NCBI GenBank assembly: GCA_001247695.2
Contig: LGRX02003755.1
Coordinates: 1-64,000, forward strand
Length of the DNA: 64,000 bases
DNA from: Cymbomonas tetramitiformis
Lineage: Eukaryota; Chlorophyta; Pyramimonadophyceae; Pyramimonadales; Pyramimonadaceae
Direction of reading: 5' to 3'
Below the pieces are notes generated by a model that had not been told where the DNA came from, did no database searches, and worked only from the letters and a program-made list of their open reading frames with translations. Shown piece by piece: positions 42,747-52,173 of the stretch (its first letter is position 1; the number at the start of each line of letters is the position of its first letter). The position numbers were made by a program, and so were the translations under genes.

Positions 42747-45530
42747 ATGCACTCGCGTTCGCGACTCCGCAAGCGGCATGCAAAACTTGGGGTGGCGCAG
42801 CTCGGCATTATAGGGACCGGTGCGCTTGCATTTGCAGGCCTCCTAATATCCACAACTCTCATGGGAGCTTCCACAGATCTGCCAGACACGAAGCTGGGTG
42901 ATCGAATCAATAATCGTGGCGAATACGAGCTTTCTGCTGGATCGCCCCCATATCCAGAAGGACCTGCGAGGACTCTCAACGCGGAAGAAGACACACCCGA
43001 GAGTACCGATGACACCGAGGCAAGTTACTGAACGCTACGAATATATGCTTGTCTGCCCGTTTCTCCAAACACGTTCGGGTTCTGCCCGTTTCTCCAAACA
43101 CGTTCGGGTACAAGAACTCAAGCGAGTCGTCGGGCGTAGTAGGCGTAGCCTTAGTTTGGCCTGGCCACGTTTGCAAAACCATTGAAAAGCTTTAGAACGT
43201 GCATTTATTCAGGACACACCAGATGAAGGAGGCTCAGGCTCGGAGGAAGTGGCTCCCGAACCGGATGATCTAGACCGGGCTTTGGACTCAACGAAATCGG
43301 TGGAGGATCTTGCGCTGGAGTTTATGAACAAAGTGATGGACGAGACAGAAGATCTAGAACGTCCCTTGAGAATATCGAAGAAAGAGACCCCCAGCGCAGC
43401 TCTCGATGCCAAGGTTGAGAGCGCTCCCAGCGGCGGCGAAAGCGAGAAAGAGTCCGACGAAGAGACAGCCTCCGATGACAACCTGCAAACCCAGTACGTT
43501 TCCGGCGTGTTGGAGTGCTTCGCTTCGGAAGTGGCTTGAGCTCTAGTAACTAACTGCGTGGCACCGCCAAACTGAAGTTTTGGGTGTCTCGTTCGAGCGG
43601 CGCTTAGGTTTTTGCTTGACTTGAGAAGTTTTAATCCTTCACCTGCGAATCTTACAGGAAAGATTTCCGAAAAGTATGTTGTGCAGTACACGCAATCGCT
43701 TCCGCGGTCCTAGGCCTCGCAGACTTGCCAACTTGCCGGGAGCTCAAAAAGCTCTGCCGTCCGCATCTGCGTTAGTGTTGTTGAGGCCAGAACGACTACA
43801 AGAGTTATTTTGACGGAAGCCAGCAGTGGCGAACGCATCGCCACCTGGTCACAGAGTGCTCCCGAGAGTTTCCCTCGGCTTCGGGATGATCTTCAGCAAG
43901 GGTGTTCGGCCTGCCCTTGCACGGCTGTTGTCAGGGTTTGTGCGCATGCAATGTAACGGTCAAGTGGGTTATTCAGAAGTGGGGCGGCGTGCAAGCGGAG
44001 CGGTCCTTCCAAGCGAGTGATGGTTGCTTAGGGTTTTTAGTTGTTTTGCACTTCGTGTCGGCTGAATCGGACGGCGAGCACTCAGGGCGAGCCCCCAATG
44101 TGGGTTAAAGATTTCATAATCCTATTGTTCTAAGCAGTGGTTTGACGGCTGGCCAAGCTTTGTTGATGACGAGGTCGCTTCGGGCAACAGACTTTAATGA
44201 TTTAGGGTTTTGTGGGGTCTTTCTCACGGGTGTGTGGTGCCTATCTGCGCAGAGAGGAGGACGGGGAGCATGGTGAAACCACCTCCCAGGGGGGCGAGGA
44301 CAAAGCTGATCTGGGCGCCACCGAGAAAGCAGATGCAGCCGTGGACGAGGATGGAACCGGCGTGACACGCATCGGCACCGATGGAGTCAAATACACAAAG
44401 GTCTGCTGCAGTCTTCGTTTTTTACTGATGCCCCCTCCGGCTCGGATATCGATTCGTTCAGCTTAGCGACACGCCAACGCCACCTTGGTCGCCCTCCGCG
44501 CCCTGCATCCTCTTGTGTTTCATCTCTGCGCCGACTGTGACCATGCACAATGCTAAAGATTCCTCTCGGCTCACATCGAATGATGCGTACAGGAGTTTTG
44601 TACGTCGTGCGCGGCAGTATAGAGCGCCCTCAGCAGGGCGGTTCTGAGCGTGTTCGCAAGCGCTGCGTCCCTGGCATCTGTTGTGCCCTAATCGTGAACT
44701 CCGATTATCCGTGCGGGGTGACTGCTGCGCTTCGAGGTTTCCGTTGGTACGGTGGGTCCAGTGTACTGATTCGAGCCGATGCTGCACTTGTGACGGTGAG
44801 CAAAGAGTGGCTGGTGACGTTTCCAGACTGGCGGTGAGTTGCTGGCGGTGAGGTTTCAGGGGCTGGTGATATTTCCAGGTGAGGGGGTCACAGTGGGTCC
44901 CCAGGCGGGCGGTGAGTGGCTGGCGGTGGGGCTCCAGGTGGGCGATGAGTGGCTGCCGTTGCAAGACCCGGAGGTGCCTCCCGTGCAGCGCGGCAAGCCA
45001 CCCTCGAAGTGACTTGGTCACGCTAGCTCGCTTGAGAGATTCGCGAAAGGACGTGTGGCGGGCGCCGAAGAGGTAGCTTGAAGCCAGATGTGCGTGGTGG
45101 GCAGGTGAGCGCTGCCGCGAAGGGTGGTGCGGGTGGCCTGGAGGGGGACCTGGAGGCCCCGACCCGGGGCGGAAAGCCAAAGGCGAGTGACCTGATTAAA
45201 GTTGCTCGCGAGGCGGCGCGCGATGCGGAGAAGCGCAAGGACCCCGAGGTGAAGCGCCTCTTGCGGCAGTACGGCGTGGACGCCAGCAAACTCACCGTGC
45301 CAGGTAAGCCTTCCACAGGCCGTCGCGCTTTCATCGCAGGCAGCCCCTTCCACCACCTGCTTCGCTGACATCTTGAGCCATGCACCCTTAAGGCAGTGGA
45401 CCCTGGAGGGGGTGTGTGGAGGCAGGGTACCTGAACAGCGCGCTGGCAACCCTGCGGACGAAGGCAGCGGAGATGAAAGAGAAGGAGCTGCAGCGCAAGG
45501 CAGAGGTGGCCAAGGCAGTCCCTATGGCCG
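42747..45530 (+). CDS. Membrane-anchored acidic protein, 5' exons (adhesin-like gene)
   Basis: Five exons join in phase: 42747-43019 (ATG at 42747), 43213-43493, 44253-44400, 45105-45303 and 45426 onward. The first intron uses a GC donor (GAG|GCAAGT); the others are GT-AG, including CCAG|GTAAGC. Residues 1-15 are basic (MHSRSRLRKRHAK), followed by one membrane helix (LGIIGTGALAFAGLLISTTL), which suggests a type II signal anchor with the rest outside the cell. The remainder is acidic and disordered (SEKESDEETASDDN), then helical (ASDLIKVAREAARDAEKRKD, LATLRTKAAEMKEKELQRKA). The last exon runs into the 54-bp repeats. Same-strand exons with beta-roll repeats follow within 1 kb, so this is probably the N-terminal part of that gene, although the link is not proven. 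Confidence 0.65.
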
Positions 45531-45539
45531 CTTACAGCT

Positions 45540-46020
45540 TGCCCCAAGTCAGAAGCCGTGGAGGCCAAGGTGCAAGCCCCATCTCCCCCATCTTGCCCCA
45601 AGTCAGAAGCCGTGGAGGCCAAGGTGCCAGCCCCATCTCCCCATCTTGCCCCAAGTCAGAAGCCGTGGAGGCCAAGGTGCCAGCCCCATCTCCCCCATCT
45701 TGCCCCAAGTCAGAAGCCGTGGAGGCCAAGGTGCAAGCCCCATCTCCCATCTTGCCCCCAAGTCAGAAGCCGTGGAGGCCAAGGTGCAAGCCCCATCTCC
45801 CGCATCTTGCCCCAAGTCAGAAGCCGTGGAGGCCAAGGTGCAAGCCCCATCTCCGCATCTTGCCCCAAGTCAGAAGCCGTGGAGGCCAAGGGGCAAGCCC
45901 CATCTCCCGATCTTGCCCCAAGTCAGAAGCCGTGGAGGCCAAGGTGCCAGCCCCATCTCCATCTTGCCCCAAGTCAGAAGCCGTGGAGGCCAAGGTGCAA
46001 GCCCCATCTCCCCCATCTTG
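45540..46020. repeat. 54-bp minisatellite
   Basis: About nine copies of GCCCCAAGTCAGAAGCCGTG then GAGGCCAAGGTGCAAGCCCC and ATCTCCCCCATCTT. Unit lengths of 51-54 bp break the frame between copies, so all three plus frames look open. GGCCAAG|GTGCAAG in each copy resembles a splice donor and echoes GGTGGCCAAG at the end of the preceding exon. It may be coding for 18-residue KSEAVEAKVQAPSPPSCP units or be intronic. Confidence 0.85.
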
Positions 46021-46124
46021 CAAATGCCGCAGTGGGTGTTGTGCACGCTTCAGAGAGAGATGACGCAGTGTCTTCAATGGGTGCTGAAGACGACGCGGGC
46101 GCCGATGGCTCCCCCAGGTTGTGG

Positions 46125-48130
46125 GGTGTGCACAAATGGAACGGGGGGCAACTTCGCAAAGGGCTTGGGCATGGTGATCGGAGGGGGCGCATACAACACC
46201 GTGATGAATGAGAAAGATGGGTATCTTCCTGCCACTCTCCATTTCTCTTCCACCACATGCACCACAAGCAGTTCCATCGACGTCGCAGATGGCATGGTTA
46301 ACCGCATGCACCACAAGCAGTTCCATCGACGTCGCAGATGGCATGGTTAACCGCATGCACCACACGCAGTTCCATCAACGTCGCAGATGGCATGGTGAAC
46401 CGCATGCACCACAAGCAGTTCCATCGATGAGATGGCATGGTGAACCGCATGCACCACACGCAGTTCCATCGACGTCGCAGATGGCATGGTGAACCGCATG
46501 CACCACAAGCAGTTCCATCGACGTCGCAGATGGCATGGTGAACCGCATGCACCACAAGCAGTTCCATCGACGTCGCAGATGGCATGGTGAACCGCATGCA
46601 CCACAAGTAGTTCCATCGACGTCGCAGATGGCATGCTTTGGCGCTGCCGAGATTTATCCTGGGAGGATGGAAAAGAGCGGAGGGAATGACCGAGGGTGGG
46701 GTGGGGAGTAGATATGCAACTATTGGCGGTGGGCGAAGCAACAAAGCTCAGGTGGGGCCCGCAGCAATAGCTCCTGGTCCGAGTCTTGCTTCCGGCCAGT
46801 GCCTTCCTTCCGAAGCCTCTTGCTTTGCCGGCTTGAACACCATCCCGGCTTGACGGGGCAAGGTGTGGGCGCCTGGTGCCCCCCCCCAGGGCGAATATTC
46901 CACTGTAGCCGGTGGGTATGGCAATTTGGTGACCAATGATGACAGCACCTGTGCGGGAGGAGGCAGCAACAAGGTGGGCGCCCTGCCTGCTGCGCACCGG
47001 GGGCTTCCAGCATCGAGGGTGTAGAGCTGACGAGCTCATGTCTGTGGCAATCTCTGGACAAGTCTAGCCAGTGATTCGCCCCGTGGCAGGAAGTCTGAGG
47101 GGGGAAAGCGGAGGGGGCAATCAGGCGACTGCAGCCGTCAGCACTGTCGTGGGGGGCAATTCAAACGAGGCGAGTGGACTCGGTTCGACCGTCGGGGGCG
47201 GAGCCAACAATGTGGCCGCCGGCGCAGATGCAGCAATCAATGGAGGGCTGTACAACAAGGCTGGCGGAGATGTTTCTGTGATTGGCGGTGCAGACCTCCG
47301 CCACTCCTGCTCAAATCTATTTGCGGCTTCCCTCGAGCCACCGTTGCATTTGTAAAGCACGCCATTCCAGAAGGCGCGCCTCAAGCATGCTGGCATGGCT
47401 ACCTGATGGGCGAGCCGTTGTAAGGCTGCCTGATCTGGCCGTCTCTCACTAGCTACATGGTTGCCGAGCCTGTGCCCACCCATCCGCGTTGTGCACTCGC
47501 TAAGCAAGGATTGGTCGAACAAACCGGCACGGTGGGCGATGAAATTGGTTGCAGGGGGAGAGTACAACACGGCATCCTCCGCGCACTCCACTGTGGGCGG
47601 CGGAGTTCTGAACTCTGCGTCGCATGACTACTCCACGGTGGTAGGTGGCATGGCCAATGCCGCCAACTTCAACTACAGTACAGTCGTGCGCCCTCGCCCT
47701 TCACCGGCCTTCGAAGAGCAGCTTGAAATACATTAAGGGTGTGGGGGGGGAGCTTGGTCTGCACTCAAAACTGATTGCCAAGTGCAGCCCCTCCTCTCCT
47801 TCAGCGCCCTCAAACCTGCCCTCTCAAGCGCTGCAATGTACCATCTATGCCCGGCGCCGCCGCTGAGGCCGCTCGCCACTCAGGGGTTGGAGCACTGCAG
47901 CGGACGAGCGGCTGGGCGGTGGGGGTGCCTGGCAGGCCGGGGGAGGGTACAATGTTGCAGGGCGCAGCTACGCGGTGGTGGGAGGAGGGTACAACAACAC
48001 GGCTTCGGGAGAAGACTCCGCAATCTTCGGCGGTGCCAGCAACACAGCCTCTGGCAAAGCATCTGTGGTTGCTGGTGGAGATAACAACACTGCCTCCTCC
48101 AAACGCTCCTTCGCAGCTGGGTGCGCTCCC
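46125..48130 (+). CDS. YadA-head-like beta-roll repeats (adhesin-like gene, middle exons)
   Basis: Successive exons carry the repeat pattern GG..N.A.G..S.V.GG..N. Examples: 46125-46218 (NFAKGLGMVIGGGAYNTV), about 46709-46751 (RYATIGGGRSNKAQ), 46890-46973 (GEYSTVAGGYGNLVTNDDST), about 47100-47287 (STVVGGNSNEASGLGSTVGG, NNVAAGADAAINGGLYNKAG), 47555 to about 47690 (GEYNTASSAHSTVGGGVLNS) and about 47945-48120 (RSYAVVGGGYNNTASGEDSA, SVVAGGDNNTASSKRSF). The repeat is about 14 residues, as in the left-handed beta-roll heads of trimeric adhesins such as YadA. The 47287/47555 junction joins in phase. Some other junctions are approximate. Such heads bind surfaces or matrix and form trimers. Confidence 0.7.
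46250..46630. repeat. 49-bp minisatellite in the adhesin-like gene
   Basis: About eight copies of GCACCACAAGCAGTTCCATC followed by GACGTCGCAGATGGCATGGTGAACCGCAT. It starts about 30 bp after the first beta-roll exon and ends shortly before the next, so it is probably an expanded intron. Confidence 0.85.
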
Positions 48131-48224
48131 TCCTCTGCGGCCCGGCCAATGCGGGTGCGTTCAGCATGCACGTCAGCGTATTAAGTCTGAGCTGGTGGAT
48201 CAGCCGGTTGTAGAATGATGTGGC

Positions 48225-48515
48225 CCTCGCCGGGGCTCGAGCGTCATCACCGGGGCTCGAGAGTCATCACCGTGGCTCGATTGCGCGCATGGTGGTGCGT
48301 CATGCTCTTGAATTTGTTCGTCCACCGTGCTCCAAGCAACACGCACATACAGTGGATGCACCGCAGCGGAGGCTGTGCCCTCGCTGGCCTGTATAGTCTC
48401 CCTCAATGTGGTGCGCATCGCGTGTGACGCATCTGCTGACTTGAAGGCTCCGCCCGAGGTGCGCATCGCGTGTGACGCATCTGCTGATTTGAAGGCTCCG
48501 CCCGAGGCGCACTGG
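48225..48515. repeat. Short tandem repeats in a probable intron
   Basis: Three copies of a 20-bp unit (CCGGGGCTCGAGCGTCATCA) at 48230-48285 and two copies of a 48-bp unit (GTGCGCATCGCGTGTGACGC...) at about 48410-48510. No exon signal is clear here. Confidence 0.7.
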
Positions 48516-48928
48516 GCGCTCCGCGCTTTCCCGCCACCCAGTGCATCGGCGCCGCTCTCTGCCCGCTGGCGCTCCACCGGCGGCTCACATGTCCACGTGG
48601 TGCCCTCTTAGGCACCTGGCTATGGCGACGCATCCCGGCTCAACGGTGTTCGCCGATAGCACCGGGGTCAGCGCTCGGTCCTCTGCCCCAAACCAGGTCC
48701 GCTTCCCCTGCAGCCGCCCTATCGGATCCCCGCAGCCCCAACCCCACCCCTCTGAAACTGTCTCGCTGCTACATCTCTCTTCCCTCATGCCCTCTTACTC
48801 TTGCTGGAGGTGAGCCGAAACAGATTAATCTCGCACGCTTCCCCCATTTCAGCCACCCTTATCAAACGGGTTACATCTGTGTCTGCCAGGCTGTTCATCC
48901 AGAGCATGTCCATCCGCCGGTTCAGATT

Positions 48929-48980
48929 GCCTGGGTCTGCCTTGGATCTTGTTATTCGAAGGTCCAAGGCAGACCCAGGC
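48929..48980. repeat. 18-bp perfect inverted repeat
   Basis: GCCTGGGTCTGCCTTGGA (48929-48946) and its reverse complement (48963-48980) around a 16-bp loop. It may be the remnant of a small palindromic element or a structured intron segment. No target duplication noticed. Confidence 0.7.
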
Positions 48981-49261
48981 GATGACTCCGGGCGCGTGCT
49001 TTATGGAGATCAAAAATTCACATGCCTCTTCTCGCTGCATATTTCCTCTCACAACAACAGCCTCTAGGCACCACTTGGCCCATGCTACCTTCTTGTCGGC
49101 ATTTGTGGGCGGACAGCGCCGCGCTCGACGTGGCTCTTCCATCTTTTTCACTCTCGTCAATTTCCATGTGCGGCCGAGGACCGCAAAAGGCAGCCGGCTA
49201 ATTTGGCCTGAGCGTTGCTGAGCGATGCACTTTAGGCTGCGGCGGAGGATGCTTACATCAG

Positions 49262-52173
49262 GGCTCCTTGGTGTGGCATGTGACCAGTTCGTGGTGCAGC
49301 ACTCTGACGTGCGCAAGCCTGGAGGAGGGGCTTGGATGGCTCCCGCGGATCGGCGTACCATGAAAACCGTGGAGCCCTTTACCACAGGCTTATCCGCGAT
49401 ACAGGTCTTCGCCCTCTCCAGCCATCCGCCGCTGCTTCCCCCCACTGTTCTGTTGTTGCCGAGCCATCTGCCGCTGCCTCAGGGGAAGGCTTCAGGGCAC
49501 ACCTGCTTGCTGCGGATCCTCCAGGCGCATAGGGGGATGATGGACCCAGGATTTGAAGCCGATGCAGTTCGAGTATTCGGAGGGTGGTCTTGGTTTCGGA
49601 CACGGCGATGGTCGGAGGCATATTGGCTTAGTTGCGCAAGATGTGGAGTCGGTGGATGACGCGGCTTTCATGGTGTCAGTGGACAAGGTGCTCTCCTGGT
49701 CTACTTGCTCCCGATGCTCCGTGGTCTGCTCTGCAGCCGTGGATCTGAGTGCGGGTGGATGTTTGTGGCCGTAGAGCATTGCGGCCCGCGGCGCATCTGC
49801 ACTGAACAATGCAGCCTACATCTGCGCATCCCTGCAGAGCTTCCTTTGAAGGGATGGCGGAATATACTTATGTGCATGAGTTGCACGCCCATGCCCCCCG
49901 GTCCTCCTCTTGAGCTCCTTGGTTAAGGGGTCCCTCTGGGCCCCTCTCGTCCCAGGATTTCGTCTCAGGCAAAATTGAAGATACCGGAGAGCAATAGCAG
50001 CCGGCGCGTTGAAGGCACCTCATCGCAGAACACACCGCACGCTGAGCACTGCGTGCTGCTTTGTGGGTGCCTAATGGTGCACCGCACGATGAGTACTGCG
50101 TGCTGCTTTGTGGGTGCCTAATGGTGCACCGCACGATGAGTACTGCGTGCTGCTTTGTGGGTGCCTAATGGTGCACCGCACTACAGAGTCCCTGCCGCGT
50201 CGTCCAATCCGAGCATGATGTAGTCACCTCATTGCGCAGCGCGGTCCCGAAACCATGCCACGTGGCGCACCGTGGGTGCTTCGTGCGCAGCTCGCCGCGT
50301 GACACTGCACGTTGCAGTTCTTGCATCACGGAATTCCCCACCGGAAATGGCCATTTCAACGGAGATTTTGGCCGCGCGCGTCTCTTGCATCACGGGTGAA
50401 AAGTCCTCGTGGAAAATAACAGAATACATGGAATGCAACCAAACGCGACGTGGAGTGGCTGACGGTTGCTGATTTCTGCAACGAGGAACCGGGACCAAAC
50501 GATGAGACACCTCTAGAGGTGTCTCGCACTTTTGTCCTCGTCCTCGTTTACAAAATTCAAATAAAATCAGGACACGTGGAATTAGAAATCCTGAAATTCC
50601 ACCGATTTCGAAGCCAGTTTTTATGCAAGCACGTTTGGAAACATCCTGTAAAGGCCGTTGCGTGAGCTTCTTGAAATGGCCGTGGCACTGAAATTTCGAC
50701 GTGGCGCATGCCATCGAGCAGCTGAACAAGGACTCCATCGAGCATGATGCGAAAGGTCGCTTTCGCTCCTCGTCAGATTTCTGAAATCCAGCGAGGAGTC
50801 GCGAGCCATTTTCGTCCTTGCGTCACCAGCTATGACACTGTCGCCTCGTCACGACTCCAACAAGGATTCCATGGTGCAAGAACTGTATTTTTTGCCGCAT
50901 GGCGCATTGTGCGCATTCTGCTGTTATAGCGCAGGTTCCTCGCCACGTGGCTTCGGGGGCCTCAGTGTCTATGGCACGCTTGGAGACAGTTCACAGATTG
51001 TTGGAGCGGTGGTGGGATGGAACAGCCGAGGCCTGCTGTTGGCGTGGAAAGTGCCGGCCCATGCGATCGACTGGCCCATGCGATCGACTGGCCCATGCGA
51101 TCGACTGGCCCATGCGATCGACTGGCCCATGCGATCGACTGGCCGATGCGATCGACTGGCCCATGCGATCGAGTGGCCCATGCGATCGACTGGCCCATGG
51201 GATCGAGTGGCCCATGGGATCGAGTGGCCCATGCGATCGACTGGCCCATGCGATCGACTGGCCCATGCGATCGACTGGCCCATGGGATCGACTGGCCCAT
51301 GGGATCGACTGGCCCATGCGATCGACTGGCCCATGCGATCGACTGGCCCATGCGATCGAGTGGCCCATGCGATCGAGTGGCCCATGCGATCGAGTGGCCC
51401 ATGCGATCGACTGGCCCATGCGATCGACTGGCCCATGCGATCGACTGGCCCATGCGATCGAGTGGCCCATGCGATCGAGTGGCCCATGGGATCGAGTGGC
51501 CCATGCGATCGACTGGCCCATGGGATCGACTGGCCCATGCGATCGAGTGGCCCATGGGATCGAGTGGCCCATGCGATCGACTGGCCCATGCGATCGACTG
51601 GCCCATGCGATCGACTGGCCCATGCGATCGAGTGGCCCATGCGATCGAGTGGCCCATGCGATCGAGTGGTCCATGCGATCGAGCGGTCCATGCGATCGAG
51701 CGGCCCATGCGATCGACTGGCCCATGCGATGAGAGGCTCACAGGCTGGGCCTAATTCTGTCCCGTGGTCGGTCTATGGGGGAGCTCAGATGACGCCCACG
51801 GGGGCGCCAATGAAGGAGAGCGCGAAGGAAGCTGGGAAGTCAGCGGATGGGCACCGTGCCGTGGATCCCTCCGCGCTGACGTACATGCTTCTCAACGCAG
51901 TCAACGAGCTCTCTGCTCAGGTTCGCAGCGCCGTGTGGCACGTTTGTGTGCTCCGCCCTCCCCGCCCCCCGCCTGCACTTTGCAGCCGCATAGTCAAGTT
52001 GGAGAATTGGTGCCCATTCGTGTGTCTTCCGGACCCCCACGTTTCTTCAACCGGGTTCCCCGAGTCACGCACTATTGCATGGAGACGTGCAAGAGGTATG
52101 CTAAGTTGGAAGGCTGTGATTTGTGGCGGATCCGCCAGGTGGCACAGCTCCAGCAGGAGAACAAGGAGCTCAG
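49262..52173 (+). CDS. S74-type intramolecular chaperone domain and coiled-coil end of the adhesin-like gene
   Basis: Exons 49262-49404, 49550-49687, 51840-51920 and about 52106-52173 join in phase 0. The product reads GGGAWMAPADRRTMKTVEPF, TTGLSAIQ, DLKPMQFEYSEG, HIGLVAQDVESV, DDAAFMVSVDK, DPSALTYMLLNAVNELSAQ and VAQLQQENKELR. This matches the peptidase S74 / endosialidase chaperone fold (SDRRLK start, PxxFxY, hIGxxAQDVE, then a helical bundle) known from phage tail spikes and from the eukaryotic factor MYRF. In those proteins it drives trimer folding and is often cut off by itself through a Ser-Lys pair. Here the serine position reads Ala (PADRR), so cleavage may be lost. It follows beta-roll repeats on the same strand, as in phage fibres. 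The end of the gene after 52173 was not found. Confidence 0.75.
50035..50178. repeat. 47-bp tandem repeat
   Basis: Three copies of GCACCGCACGATGAGTACTG followed by CGTGCTGCTTTGTGGGTGCCTAATGGT, within the long intron between 49687 and 51840. Confidence 0.85.
50179..51054. other. Intron segment, no clear exon
   Basis: Between the 47-bp and 17-bp arrays. A plus-strand stretch 50960-51045 reads GGLSVYGTLGDSSQIVGAVV and could be an exon, but no acceptor and donor pair in phase with its neighbours was found. Partial inverted matches (TTTCTGCAAC/GTTGCAGAAA type) are weak. Confidence 0.35.
51055..51732. repeat. 17-bp minisatellite, about 40 copies
   Basis: Unit CCCATGCGATCGACTGG with variants GGATCG and GAGTGG. 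Because 17 is not a multiple of three and the unit lacks stops, every frame on both strands stays open for about 240 codons; none of these is taken as a gene. Most units hold CGATCG and thus GATC. Confidence 0.95.

Noticed and set aside
46298..47039. Minus-strand frame with CGACGSPCHLRRRWNC repeats
   Set aside because: Produced by the 49-bp minisatellite; the beta-roll exons lie on the other strand.
50962..51754. Five reading frames of about 240 codons on both strands as proteins
   Set aside because: They come from one 17-bp repeat without stops; all frames are open at once and the residues are only the repeat.
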